Origin: Ascochyta rabiei
Taxonomy: Eukaryota > Ascomycota > Dothideomycetes > Pleosporales > Didymellaceae
NCBI RefSeq assembly: GCF_004011695.2
Contig: NC_082415.1
Span: forward strand, 1,674,001 to 1,738,000
Direction: 5' to 3'
Length of the DNA stretch: 64,000 nt
Shown piece by piece: positions 34,788 to 46,094 of the stretch. Below the pieces are notes generated by a model. The model made no database searches, was not told the DNA's origin, and saw only the letters and a list, made by a program, of their open reading frames with translations. Within the stretch, counting starts at the first letter, position 1. Every line of letters begins with the position of its first letter. A program made the translations under genes and the position numbers.

Positions 34788-35330
34788 ACTTTATTAGCGC
34801 TAGTAAGTACTGTGCTAAATGCTCTTTTTAGCTCTAGCGTCCTTAAGCCTCTAGGCCTAGAGCTAGTAGAGGAGCTTGTTACTTTAAGTGGAGCGACAAA
34901 TTTAGTAAGTACCCCTAGTTTGTTAGTAATAAGTAGCTAATAAGTGTTTAGTAGGTAAGTAACCTACGTACCTTTATCTAGGTAATAGGTAGATTGCTTG
35001 CTAATTGGAATACGTTTCAGTATACCTATTAGTGTAATTCCTAATCCTAAAAGATAGAGTTGTTCTCCCTATCTATATTTAATTAATAATTATTTCTAAG
35101 CCTCTACTTGCTAGGTGTGCGCTTAAAAAAGCTGCTACTATTAATAATGCGCTGTCTGTTAAGGGGGGGGGGGGGGATTGTGTTCCCTCAACTATAAATC
35201 TAAGAGCGTTTCCTTCCTTTTTAACGTGCTCCTTTCTTTAAATTAACTTATCTCCCTTTTAACTAATAAAGCATAGGTTTAATTAGGCAACAAGCGCTTG
35301 TAACTCTGCCTAGGAAGCGCTTTTATAAGC
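34788..35330. other. Unassigned stretch with a 14-G run
   Basis: No domain recognised. A run of 14 G at 35163-35176 follows CTGTTAA. It could be a polypurine tract or a simple homopolymer. Copia 3 RNase H sequence begins to the right on the minus strand. Confidence 0.4.
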
Positions 35331-36150
35331 CTGTTAGCTAGCTTCCTAATTATTTTAAGGAAGATTACCTAGAGATTTTCCTAAGCGTATTCCTGTTTTA
35401 ACTATATATTTCAGATATCTTTACAGCGCAGCTAAGTAGTAAGCTATTTCTTTCTTTAACTACTAATCAATTAGTTTGTTAGTAATCGCAGAAAATCTCC
35501 TATAGCACCCCTAAGTTCAGCTAAAGTTCTCCTAGAATTTGTTTAAGAGTGGCTATCTTCCCTAGCCACATGCTCTAAAGCTAGTAATTTAGCCTTAGTA
35601 GTAGAAGTAGTCTTCTAACTACTGTGCAGCTTTCTATATAATTAGACTACTAAAGAGCTGTATAATATATCCCGAAAAAAATTAAGATTCTCTATTATCT
35701 ACAAATAACGCGTTACTATATATTAGTAGATAGCTGCCTTTATAAGCTCTGTATCTTATACCTAGGTACTTAGTTTAGTATAGGTATGCTAGAACCTAAG
35801 CAGCTGCCTTAAGTAAGCAGCTCCTACATTTGTTAGATAATAAGATAGTTAGGAATTAGTAAAAGCTATGTTCGAGTAGATTATTATTGGTGTATAGAGT
35901 AGAGGTCCAATCTGCTCTTAAAAGGCTTTAATCTCTTTTTTTTAAGCTTTCCCTTAGTGTTTAAGAAGCTCTTCTAATAGTAGCAGTACTTTCGGGAAGG
36001 ACCCCTGTTATACTATGTTAAATCTAGTAGTAAGCTTGTTAATATAGTCGTTATGTGCGAGTATAATAAACTACACTTCTCTGTCTTAGATTATTTAAAC
36101 GCTTAGATATAATTTAGCTGATCTATAATCTTTAATATTACACTTAACTA
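35330..36150 (-). pseudogene. Copia 3 RNase H block
   Basis: Minus-strand translation gives copia RNase H: AYLRQLLRF near 35800, a NRESRFFSGY-like region, then TTSTTKAKLLALEHVARE near 35600 and a C-terminal helix region. It continues, in correct order, the copia 3 RT at 37151-38230. The intervening 36160-37100 is inserted sequence. RIP-type stops and small frameshifts are present. Confidence 0.7.
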
Positions 36151-36159
36151 TTAAAGAGC

Positions 36160-36315
36160 TTAATAATTAATTAATTAATAAGTTTAACGTCCTGTATAAG
36201 TCTAAGACTATATAAGACGAGAGCAGTTAAGCTGCTCTAGTAATTTAAGGAATGTGTTTCTTTAAAGGGGTAGTAAATGTGTGTTCGTAGTCCAAAAGTG
36301 AGGGCCTGTGCCCTA
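36160..36315 (-). repeat. 5'-truncated LINE 3'-end stub
   Basis: This segment (ATTAATTAATTAATAAGTTTAACG..., then TATATAAGACGAGAGCAG) matches the 3' ends of the LINEs at 38249-38400 (same strand) and 58130-58283 (opposite strand), including the (TTAA)n tail. Only about 155 bp is kept, typical of a severely 5'-truncated LINE insertion. Confidence 0.8.
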
Positions 36316-36442
36316 GTTTGCTGAGAAGAGCCGTTACCCTGTCGAATTAGGGTTGTGTAGAACTATCCTACAAGTAGGTAGTTCTAGCGTTTGTTGTTTG
36401 TTGTCTATTGCTAGCTATTGCTATTGCAGGTAACGGTCTTTG

Positions 36443-36609
<167 letters not shown>

Positions 36610-36654
36610 ATTTGTTTGTCTATTACTATTGCTAGTAGTAGACTGCTGGGGGTG

Positions 36655-36960
36655 TTTAAGCCGTTGCTTAGTCGATTTTATAGGATATAGCTAGGGATAT
36701 AGACCTACTACTTTACTAAGGCAGCAGGTATCTATAGGCCTACAGAGAGAGCCGTTGCTTTGTCGATATAGTGTTCGTATTAGGGGTAGGTTTAAGCCGT
36801 TGCTTAGTTAATTTCGTAGGATATAGCTAGGGATATACACCTGCTACTTCACTAAGGCAGTAGGTATCTATAGGCCTAAGGAGAGAGCCGTTGCTTTGTT
36901 GATATAGTGTTCGTATTAGGGGTAGGTTTAAGCCGTTGCTTGGTTAATTTCGTCTAGGTA
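36655..36960 (+). repeat. About 136-bp tandem repeat, 2.3 copies
   Basis: Units start at TTTAAGCCGTTGCTTAG (36655), 36791 and 36928. Each also contains a second AGCCGTTGCTTTGTCGAT-like motif, and a related AGCCGTTACCCTGTCGAAT occurs at about 36330. It lies between a LINE stub plus microsatellite and copia 3, with no coding signal. Confidence 0.9.
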
Positions 36961-37150
36961 TAGGAGGTCGGTATAGCTAGTTATAATAGGGGGTATTTGT
37001 AATAAGGTAATAGCTGTGTAGCAATTGCTAGGCAGGCAATAGCTATAGCTAGGAGTTCTCTGTTTGTTGTGCCTTCAACCGGTCTAAATCTTTAAGCGCA
37101 CGGGCTATTGCAGAGATTTTATCTCAACTAAGACTAGATAACCACTCTGT

Positions 37151-38230
37151 TCAGCTTACAATAGCCAGCGTGCCTGTTCCAGCGCCTGCACTACAAAACA
37201 GACGCTGGAAATAGATGTTAGGAAGGCATGTTCGTAATATTGGGATGAAAAATCGATGGAAATCGACCTTTCTCCAACTATGAAAAGTTGGTGTTCGGTC
37301 TATTAAAGAGCTTATTAGCTGTTTAGCAGCTGCTCTATTGTTTCTATAGAAGACAAGGAGAATGTTGTTAACATAGAAAAGTAAAACTATTCTCTGTTTA
37401 GAGTTGAAGAACAAGCAGAGCTCTTCTTTTAATGCGGAGAGACTAAGTGTTCTAAGGGTGCTAGAAAGCTCTTTATACCCTAGGACTAGTAAATTACGTA
37501 GCTTATATAGAATTTAAAGTAGTAGCTCTACTTACTTAGGTTTCTTAAATCTGTCTAGCAGTTTGCAGAGCACCTTAGGTGCATGCTGGCAGCTTGCGTT
37601 AAGAAATGCGCTAGTAACGTCGTACTAGTAAAGCTCTAGGTTAAAATAAGTAGTAATAGTAACTATAGTCTAAAAGGATTATACAGTAAGCGTTGTAGCG
37701 TAGGCTAAGATAGTTAAATCGTTTATCTGTAGATCTCTGCGCCTACAGATCCTTATCTTATATTTAACAAAATAGCTATCTTAGTCTAGTTTTTAAGTAA
37801 AGACCTATCTAAGCGGCAGGGGCCTTATTAAGGCGCTTAATTAATTAACTTTCTTCTAGGTATTCTTTTTAATCAGTATACTTTTCTCTTTTTAACAAGC
37901 CTGTTAAAATAGAGCGCCTAATTAATAGTGGAGAAGATCCTTCTACTTTCCTAGAAGTAGAGGGAGCTGGTTACAGTATACCTAGGGCTTAGTTTAGGTA
38001 ATTAGGTTTTCCTTTATTAGGGTTAAGGCAGCGATTACTGTATAGACAGTAAGTAGCTCTCTTCCCTAGATTCTATGTTTCTTTAAATGTATAAACAATA
38101 GGTAGAGTATCTTTAGGTACCTGTGTTGCTATAAAAAGCTTATTATAGTGTACTGTCCTACTCCTTTGTTGTAGTTAGTAAGCTTATTACGCTCTTAGTT
38201 GTATATCTAGCAGCTCTGCCTTGTAGGTAG
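37151..38230 (-). pseudogene. Copia 3 reverse transcriptase block
   Basis: Minus-strand reading gives copia RT: QYDVTSAFLNA-like sequence near 37615, CQHAPKVLCKLLDRFKKP, then FYVNNILLVFYRNNRAAAKQ with YVNN for YVDD at 37364-37375. The 87 codons at 37151-37414 are free of stops but shift frame near the left end. The 5' continuation lies right of the LINE, at 45900-46094 and 47960-49165. Confidence 0.8.
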
Positions 38231-38879
38231 GCCCTGGATTCTTTAATTGATTGATTAATTAATAAGTTTAACGTTCTGTGTGAGTCTAAGACTATATAAG
38301 ACGAGAGCAGTTAAGCTACTCTAGTAATTAAAGGAGCGTGTTTGGAAAAGAGGAAAGCAAATGTATGTTTAAAGTCCTGTAGTAAGAGCCTATGCTATAA
38401 GGGGTTAACAGAGGATTTTAGGTGTCTGTTGTTTATTGTAGGTACATCTTACGTGTGCCTACTCTTATCTCTAAAACAAAAGCTAGAGTAGCTAGTATTC
38501 CTTAGGTTGTGTGTAGTAGTAGTCTTTTTAAAAGCCTTTGTCCTTACAGGCTGTCTTGCATTGTTTTTTTTGTGTTTCTGTATTCTCTACAGCTAAGTAG
38601 AAGGTGTTGTGTTGTGTGTATGTAGCCGCAGATGCATTTATTATTATCTACCTTCTATATGTTGTGTAGGTATGCTTTGTTGTATGTATATCCTAGGTTT
38701 AGTTAGTAATAGGTACTAGCCACCTCTCTCTTAGTGTTTTTTAGTAGTTGTATCTTGTTTGTTAGTCCTAGATAGTATTTTACTGCGTAGGTGTCTGTTT
38801 TTCTTAGGATTGCTTTGGCTGTGTAGGTGTCTTGTTTGTACTCCTACTTGTCTGTTGTAATAGCTTTAACTTAAATTCC

Positions 38880-41800
38880 TGTTATAGCAATGCTTGTTAA
38901 GTTAGAGGTAGGTGTCTTTTTTGTTGCTTCTTTTGCTAGGGAGTCTGCTTTCTCGTTCTCTTTAATCTCCTAGTGGCCAGTGGCCTATTTAAGGCTAATT
39001 GTATGTTCTCTGTCTTTAATAGTTTTAGCTGCTCTTATGCAGCATACTTGCTAGGCCTGTCTAGGCTTGTTTAACGGAGTTTTTAGTCTTAGGATTGCTG
39101 CCTAGTTATCTGCAAAGACTAGGACGTTCTGTGCTATAGTAGCTATAGTAGCTACAATTTTAAAGCCCTTTATTATGCCTTCTAGTTCTCCGTTGTATAC
39201 AATTTGGTCATTGCTAATGTTGTAGTTTGTAGCGTGGATTTCCTTAGGCTGTTGTTTGCAGTCTAGGACTGTAATTCCTACTTCTATACCTAGGACTTTC
39301 TCTATAGAAGAAGCGTTTGTATAGATAGCTAGTATATTACTTCCTACTTTTTATAGTATCTGTGTTTTGTGTGCTTTTATATCTTCTTCTTTTAGTAGTC
39401 TTAAGATTTCAGTTTGGTTTTCTATAGCCTTGTTCTAGGGACAGAAGTAGAAGTCTTTTAGTTTTTCTTCTCTTATACTAGGTATAGCCTTTTCTATAGA
39501 CTGTGTAATTTGCATAAGCTATATAGGAGGTCTAACTCTTAGCCTAGTACAGTTAACCTCTCCTTACTCTGCGCTGGAGTCTAGGTCTGTGTTTTATAGG
39601 GTGGACTTTAGCTGTGTTGTAGCAGCGTAGATAGGGTGGTCCTTTAGTAGCTTCCTAGCGCTAAAGGCGTACTTTGTTATTACAGAGTTTAGCCTTATAG
39701 TAGGAGGGGCTAGTACTGCCTCTACCTCTTAGGGTTTTATAGGTAAGGTTTAGAAGGTGCCTAAGATTTTCCTAAGTGCTAGGTTTAGCAGTCCTTGTAG
39801 TTGTTTTGCTATTCTAGCTTATTGCTTCTAGAAGATCTAGCATCTATAGTCTGCTATACTAGTAATATAGGCTAGGTATATTTATTAAAGAGTAGTAGGT
39901 TTAAGGCCTTTACTTCTGTTTGCTAGTCTGTATATTCTGTAGAAGGCGTTACTTGCCTAGCTAATCCTTGTAGTAGCATGCTCTTTAAAAGAGAACCTGT
40001 CATTCAAGTAGATTCCTAGCAATTTAATGGTATTTTTTAGAGTTATTATAGTCATGTCTAACAGGGTAAGAGTATAGGTTTCTGCTTTTTAGCTTGTAGT
40101 AAAGTAGATAAGTTTAGTTTTTAGCGCATTAAACTAAATTGCATAACTAGATCCTTTTGCAAATAGGCTGGCTATATCTCTTTTTAGTAGGCAGATGTTT
40201 ATCTTTAGGCTGGTAGATAATACTGTAATAGCTAGGTTGTCTAGGTAGGATAGCAAGTAGTTGTAATTAACTAGAATAGAGGTCTAATATATATTAGGAA
40301 CAAAGTAGGTAAGACTAGGCTTCCTTGTAGGATTCTAGCGTTTATATTACTAATTTCTTCTGTTTCCCTAACAAAGGACAGTTATAGTTGGCGTCTAGAG
40401 AGGAATAATTAGATCTAGGCTATTAGGCTGCACAGTAGCTTTAGTTGTTACAAAATAGTAAGTAGTCAGCCTAGGTAGACGTGGTTAAAGGCTCCTTTAA
40501 TGTCTAGAAACACTGTAGTTGTTGTGTGCTTTAGTTTCCTTTGTTCTTATACTTAGTTTAGTAGTAGTATAGAAGCGTCTATAGCTAATTCTTATACTCT
40601 TCCCCCTAGTTATAAAGGGTAGAGTAGGGTAGTTGTTTCTACTAGTATGCTAAGCCGTTTAGCTACTAGTCTTTCTGCTACTTTACCTAGGCAGCTTAGG
40701 AGAGCAATTACCCTATAGGCTTTAGGGGCTGCATAGTCTAGTTTGTTTAGCTTTTTTAGGATAACTTCTGTTACTCTCTTCTAGATTTAAGGGTAGTATC
40801 TATAGTTAAATAGGGTAGAGAACACATAGAAGAATCTGTCTATTTTCGCTTTATATGCTGTAGTAATAATCTCCTAGTTTATTACATCTAGTGCTAGGGA
40901 GCTACTTTAGATTTGTAAGGAGCAGGTGTGTTCTAGCTCTTCTTTAGTAAGGGGTGGCTATTTCTAGCTACCTTCTTGGTAGGTTCTCCACTCTATAGGC
41001 TGAGAGGAAGGTAGTCTAGGGAAGAGAGTGTCTCTTAGTGCTGAGCACTTGCCCTAAAAGAAGTTCTCTATTCCCCTAGGGCCTTATATAGTAGGTATGC
41101 TTTAGTTGCCTATAGACCTAGTATAAGACATTGCCTTAAAGATTAATTTTATGTCCTCTTTTTCTAGGAATTAATTCTAGTAGTTGCGCTTTACTGCTTT
41201 TACTGTTTATAGGTAGCTGTTTCTAGAAATTAGGTAGTCTCTTTTCTATATATATGTGGTTGTAGGGCTAGTTGCTAGTTCTTTCTATAGGAGGCGTTGT
41301 TTGCTAAGCATGTTTGTCCTAAGTAATTTTAGGTCTAGGTTCTACTAAGGTTTGCTTCTTACACTAGTAGAGCTTTGCAGGATTATAGTTTTAGCTGCGT
41401 TTGTTATTACTGTAGTAAGCTCCTTCCCTATTGCTTTAAGCTGCTTCTCTAGCTCTCTGTCCTCTCCTTAGATAAGAAGTAGGGAGGTGCTAGTAGAGTG
41501 TCTAGGGCATGTGGTATTCAGAGCATGGCGTTTTGCTAATTCCTTTACTAGCTCCTTCTAAAATAGGTCCTAGTCTGCCTTCTTAGTGTTAAACTAAGGA
41601 GTAGGGTTGTTTAGGAGCTGTGTTCTAGGCGTTGTAATTATAAACAGAATGCCTAGGTAGTCTAAGCCTATACCTGCTAGGGTTTGCTAGTCTTCTATCT
41701 AGTTTGTAAGCCTATGTGTAGCAAAGGTAAGGTCTAGAACACTTTCCCTAATTATGTTTAGCCTATAGAAGGTGCCTGTGCTAGGGTTATTTAGTAGCTC

Positions 41801-42300
41801 TAGGTTTTAGTCTTCTATCTAGGCAATAAGACTACTAGCTTTTAGTGTTATAGTAGTTATAGTAGGGTCCTACTAAGAGTAGTAGGTGTTAAAGTCCCCT
41901 AGTAGGATTAAGTTAGGCAGAGTGCGGCTATTTAGAAGCTTTCTTTCTACTGTTATTGTTTCTTATGCGTTTGTTTAGTTGTATATATTATAAATTATAA
42001 AGTTTAACCTAGACTGCTAGACTCTAATACCTAGAAATTCTAGGTTAGGGCTTAAATCTGCAGTTGGGGTAATTTGTACTAGTGTTAAACGTAGGACGTA
42101 GGCTAGAACGCGTGGCCTTATGCTATAGTCCTGTAGTATAGGTAGGATTTGTGTATAGGAGGAGTAGTTTACAGAGCGTATGTCTAAGTAGTCTAAAGGT
42201 TGTTGTTAAGTAGGGGTAAGCTATAGTTCTTGTACTAAGACAAGGTCTATAGCTAGTTCTACTGTAAGTTACAAGGCGCTCTCTGTAGCTTATACGCTCT
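38880..42300 (-). pseudogene. LINE ORF2: endonuclease, reverse transcriptase, RNase H
   Basis: The N-terminal endonuclease (about 42280-41600) keeps LILLGDFNTYYS near 41900 and LTFATHRL. RT spans about 41200-39900; its catalytic motif SYLDD is SYLDN near 40240. RNase H at about 39340-38960 reads ILAIYTNASSIEKVLGIEVG, with Asn for the first catalytic Asp. About 500 bp of 3' UTR follows. RIP-type stops are present throughout. Asn replacements at two catalytic sites show the copy is dead. Confidence 0.85.
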
Positions 42301-42329
42301 TATTTAGATTTACTTGTAGAATCCTTAGG

Positions 42330-43817
42330 TTGTCTAGTATTCTAGATGTGTTTGTGCGTTTACTATCGCCTTATAGCCTGCATATTAAATACTGTCTACT
42401 ATATATACTTCTTTATAGTTTATACACTTAGGTATAGTATATATACAGGCTTTGCCTATAGTACTATACATATTACATTTATGTAGTATTATAGGGTGTT
42501 TATCTGCGCATATCTTATATATAGTGCTATTAAGGCACCTGTTCTCTGTATATCTAAATTGCTAATATTTTTAGCATTGTGTAGTAGAAGGTGTAGTAAT
42601 AAACTTCTCTACTCTTATACTAGCTTCTAGAAGGTATAGTCTATTCTGTATAGCTTGTTGTACTTCTTTTTCTGTTGCAAATGCTACACAGACAGATCCT
42701 AGTTGTTACTTTCGTCTCCTTTTGTAGCTTGTTAGCCAGAATAGGTTTCCTACTATTGTTAGGCCTTTGTTAAAGGTAGTTATTTCTAACTTAAGCACCT
42801 CTCGGTCCTAGTTTGTTTCTAGAGACGTAGGGATGTTGTGTAGGATTACTTTGTGCCATAGTTCTATTAGGAGGGCTTCCTTATATGTAGTAACTAATTA
42901 CCAGATTACTTGGTTTTTAAGCAGGTATTTTGCTGTAAAGGAGGGTGTTGTAGTAAGAACAATGTTGTTCCTTCTGCTTAGGCTAGTAGAAGCAATTATA
43001 GAGAGGCTTACTCCTCTATATATAAAGGCCTTATTAAGAGCATTACGCATTTTAAGGGGAGTAAAAGAGGGTAGTTCTTGCTCTAGTGTAAGAACTAGTT
43101 AGCGTGCACTTAGAGAGTTCTATATAATAGTAGGTTAGTTCTTCTTTGTAACTGTTTGCTATTTTGTGTTCTAAGGGAGGTTAGCTAAAGCTGCAGATGC
43201 GTATGAAGTAGGCTAGGTAGAAGGTTAAACAGTAGGAGTCTTAGTAGCTAGGGTAGCTTTTTAAAGGGATTTTGCTCTTGTTTTAATTAATTTAGACATT
43301 GTTTTAAGGTTTAATACTTAGGACGCTAGGATAGGGAGGCCTTGTTTGTTTATCCTGTTGTTTTCTGTGTAGTCTTAAAAGATTTGCAGAAGGTCTAAGT
43401 GGTTTAATTGTTCCTTGTTTAAGGTAGCTAGGGAAGAAGCCTAAATAACTATTGTCCTGGCAATAGATAGAGCTTCTTTTACTGTCTTAGCAATAGGAGC
43501 TTAGGTTATAGGCCTGGTAGCTATATTAAATTAGAAAGGGGGGGGCCTAGGTGCTGTTAGAGTATCAGGTCTACTATCTGGTTGTTTAGAGGGAGCAGAG
43601 GGTAGAGGTAATGTTGCAGTTCTGTTAAATATACTAGGTTAGTGTATTCCTAAAGTAGATTGCTAATGTAGTGTTAACATTAGGGGTATAGACAGAGGTC
43701 TAGGGGTAGGTGTAGGTTAGTACATCTCTCCTAGAGGGGTTAGGGAGCTTAGGGGGCTTATTTCTATTGTTCCTGTGTTTAGAGAGTGCTCTCTATCAGG
43801 TGGTGGTTCTGGTTCCA
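42330..43817 (-). pseudogene. LINE ORF1, nucleic-acid-binding Gag-like protein
   Basis: ATG at 43817 opens MEPEPPPDREHSLNTG. The protein continues for almost 500 codons through RIP-type stops. Near the C-terminus (about 42560-42400) there are zinc knuckles: QC.KY.QFRYTENRC, IYKICADKHPIILHKC and a further Cys cluster. These would bind the element's RNA. A partial duplicate of this ORF lies at about 44330-45515. Confidence 0.8.
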
Positions 43818-43869
43818 TAGTTCTGGGTCCGGGTCCTGGTCCTAGGTGGGGGTTTTGTTCTCTTTTAAA

Positions 43870-44300
43870 AATAAAATAACTAAGAAATAACTAGAAGAGA
43901 ACTTGTTTTTGCACAGGTAGAGGTACCTAGTCTCTATCCGCTTTTTAGAGCTAAAAAACAAGAAAAAGGCAGTCTTAGCTTTATTAATCTTACCTTTGTT
44001 CCATTCTTACTGGCCTAACTAGTAGATCTCTTAGAGTAGAAAGAAGGGGTTAAAAGCAGAAAGCTAAGGAAAGGCTTGTTGCTATCTAGTAGAGATAGGA
44101 TGTTTTGTTGGTTTTTGTGTTCTTTTTAATAAGATCTGAGAAGATAAGATAAGATAAGATTGTTGTTGCAGGGGTAGTCTGTGCTCTGCAAATCTGAATT
44201 AGAGGCTCTAGGAAGCTTAGGATAGTATATCCTCGCTGGGTTAAGATAGATTTTGTTGTTTTTTCAGTGTGCAGGGCCCTATGTCGAAATTTTGTTGTTT
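43870..44300 (-). promoter_or_regulatory. LINE 5' UTR with a triple GATAA cluster
   Basis: The leader upstream of ORF1 carries AGATAAGATAAGATAAGAT near 44141-44160. The same cluster recurs in the outer duplicate at about 45654-45673. HGATAR is the binding site of fungal GATA factors (AreA/NIT2, iron and light regulators). LINE promoters are internal to the 5' UTR, so this cluster may drive the element. That role is inference. Confidence 0.5.
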
Positions 44301-44319
44301 TATGTGGATTTGTGTTGTT

Positions 44320-45881
44320 AAGCGTTAAATGTAGGCTAGAACGCGTGGCCTTATGCTGTAGTCCTGTAGTAGGGGTAGGATTTGTATAAAGGAAGGGTGG
44401 TTTACAGAGTGTGTGTCCAAGTAGTCTAAAGGTGGTTATTAAGTAGGGGTAAGCTATAGTTCTTGTACTAAGACAAGGTCTATAGCTAGTTCTACTACTA
44501 GTTGCAAGGCGCTCTCTAAAGCTTATGCGCTCTTATTTAGATTTACCTATAAAATCCTTAGGTTGTCTAGTATTCTAGATGTGTTTATGCGTTTATTATA
44601 GCCCTATAGGCTGCATATTGTGTGCTATCTACTATATGTGCTTCTTTATAGTTTATGCACTTAGGTATAGTGTACACGCAGGCTTTACCTATAGAACTAC
44701 ACATATTACACTTATACAGTGTTGTAGGGTGTTTATCTACGTATATTTTATATATAGTGCTATTTAGGCACCTGTTCTCTATATGTCTAAATTGCTAATA
44801 TTTTTAGCATTGTGTAGTAGAAGGTGTAGTAATAAGCTTTTCTACTCTTATGCTAGCTTCTAGTAGGTATAGTCTATTCCGTATAGCTTGTTATACTTCT
44901 TTTTCTATTGCAAACGCTATACAGATAGATCCTAGTTATTACTTTTGTCCCCTTTTATAGCTAGTTAGCCAGAATAGGTTTCCTACTATAGTTAGGCCCT
45001 TATTAAAGGTAGATATTTCTAACTTAAGCACCTCTAGGTCCTGGTTAGTTTCTAGAGAGGTGGGCATGTTATGTAGTATTACTTTGTGCCATAGTTCTAT
45101 TAGAATGGCTTCCTTATAGGTAGTAACTAATTACTAGATTACTTAGATTTTAAGTAGGTATCTTACTATAAAGGAGGATATAGTAGAAAGGACAATATTG
45201 TTCCTTCTACTTAGGCTAGGAGAAGTAATTATAGGGAGACTTTCTCTTTTATCTATAAAGGCCTAGTTAAAGGTGTTACGCGTTTTAAGGGGGGTAAAAG
45301 AGGGTATTTCTTGTTCTTGTGTAAGAACTAGTTAGCATACACTTAGGGAGTTCTTTACAATAGTAGGTTACTTCTTTTTTGTAACTGTTTACTACTCTGT
45401 ATTCTTAGGGAGGCTGGCTAAAGCTGTAGATGCGTATAAAGTAGGGTAGGTAGAAGGTTAAACAGTAGAAGTCTTAGTAGCTAGAGTAGGTTTTTGAAGG
45501 AGTTTCGCTCTTGTTCCAATAAATTTTAAAACTAGTAGACCTCTAGGAGTAGATAGAAGGGATTAAAAGCAGAAAGCTAAGGAAAGGCTTGTTGCTATCT
45601 AGTAGAGATAGAATGTTTTGTCGGTTTTTGTGTTCTTTTTAATAAGATCTGAGAAGATAAGATAAGATAAGATTGTTGTTGCAGGGGTAGTCTGTGCTCT
45701 GCAAATCTGAATTTTTTTGCAACAGAACAGGTTAGATAACCAGGCAGCGTGCAGCAACCAGACGTTTAGAGGCTCTGGAAAGCTTAGGATAGTATATCCT
45801 CGCTGGGTTAAGATAGATTCTGATGTTTTTTTGGTGTGCAGGGCCTTATGTCGAAATTTCGCTTTGTGAAGTTTTGTTGTT
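44320..45881 (-). repeat. Outer duplicate of the LINE 5' UTR and part of ORF1
   Basis: 45540-45881 repeats the 5' UTR (44030-44300), and 44330-45515 repeats ORF1 (42095-43290), in the same order and orientation. The duplicate lacks the segment equivalent to 43290-44020, including the ORF1 start. It has about 70 extra bases near 45710-45770 that the inner copy lacks. Both units lie inside the single 18-bp target duplication, so they were inserted as one molecule or the array formed afterwards. Confidence 0.85.
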
Positions 45882-45899
45882 GCCCTGGATTCTTTAATT

Positions 45900-46094
45900 A
45901 TAAGCACGTCTCCTACCTACCTTTTCTACTTATAATACTTCTTTATAAGAAGGTCTAAGTACTATTAGCAATTCTAGTCTTAGTAGATTAAGATCCTTAG
46001 TATCTTCTAGCTTCCTTCCTTTTTAATAGTTAAGGACACCTCCTATAAGATAACAGTTAGATTAACCTCATATATTAGAGCTTTTCTGCTAATA
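45900..46094 (-). other. Short copia 3 segment between LINE and pogo
   Basis: About 195 bp separates the LINE target duplication from the pogo TA. It is AT-rich with no clear motif. Its position in the interrupted copia 3 predicts linker sequence between integrase and RT. Confidence 0.4.

Larger units (their letters stand above)
38249..45881 (-). mobile_element. Tad-like LINE with duplicated 5' end
   Basis: Flanked by an 18-bp target duplication GCCCTGGATTCTTTAATT (38231-38248 and 45882-45899). On the minus strand it reads 5' unit (UTR plus partial ORF1), then a second UTR, ORF1, ORF2 (endonuclease, RT, RNase H), 3' UTR and a (TTAA)n tail at 38249-38262. ORF1 with zinc knuckles plus ORF2 with apurinic-type endonuclease and RNase H is the Tad1-clade layout of fungi. 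It inserted in copia 3. Confidence 0.9.

Noticed and set aside
34788..36150. Possible separate plus-strand genes in the AT-rich stretch
   Set aside because: Right of 35330 the minus strand reads as copia RNase H; left of it no frame has recognisable features.
42833..43102. 89-codon plus-strand frame
   Set aside because: Antisense of LINE ORF1, which reads continuously on the minus strand with zinc knuckles.
45599..45907. 102-codon minus-strand frame across the LINE 5' end
   Set aside because: Spans the LINE 5' UTR duplicate and the target-site junction, so it is not a conserved protein.
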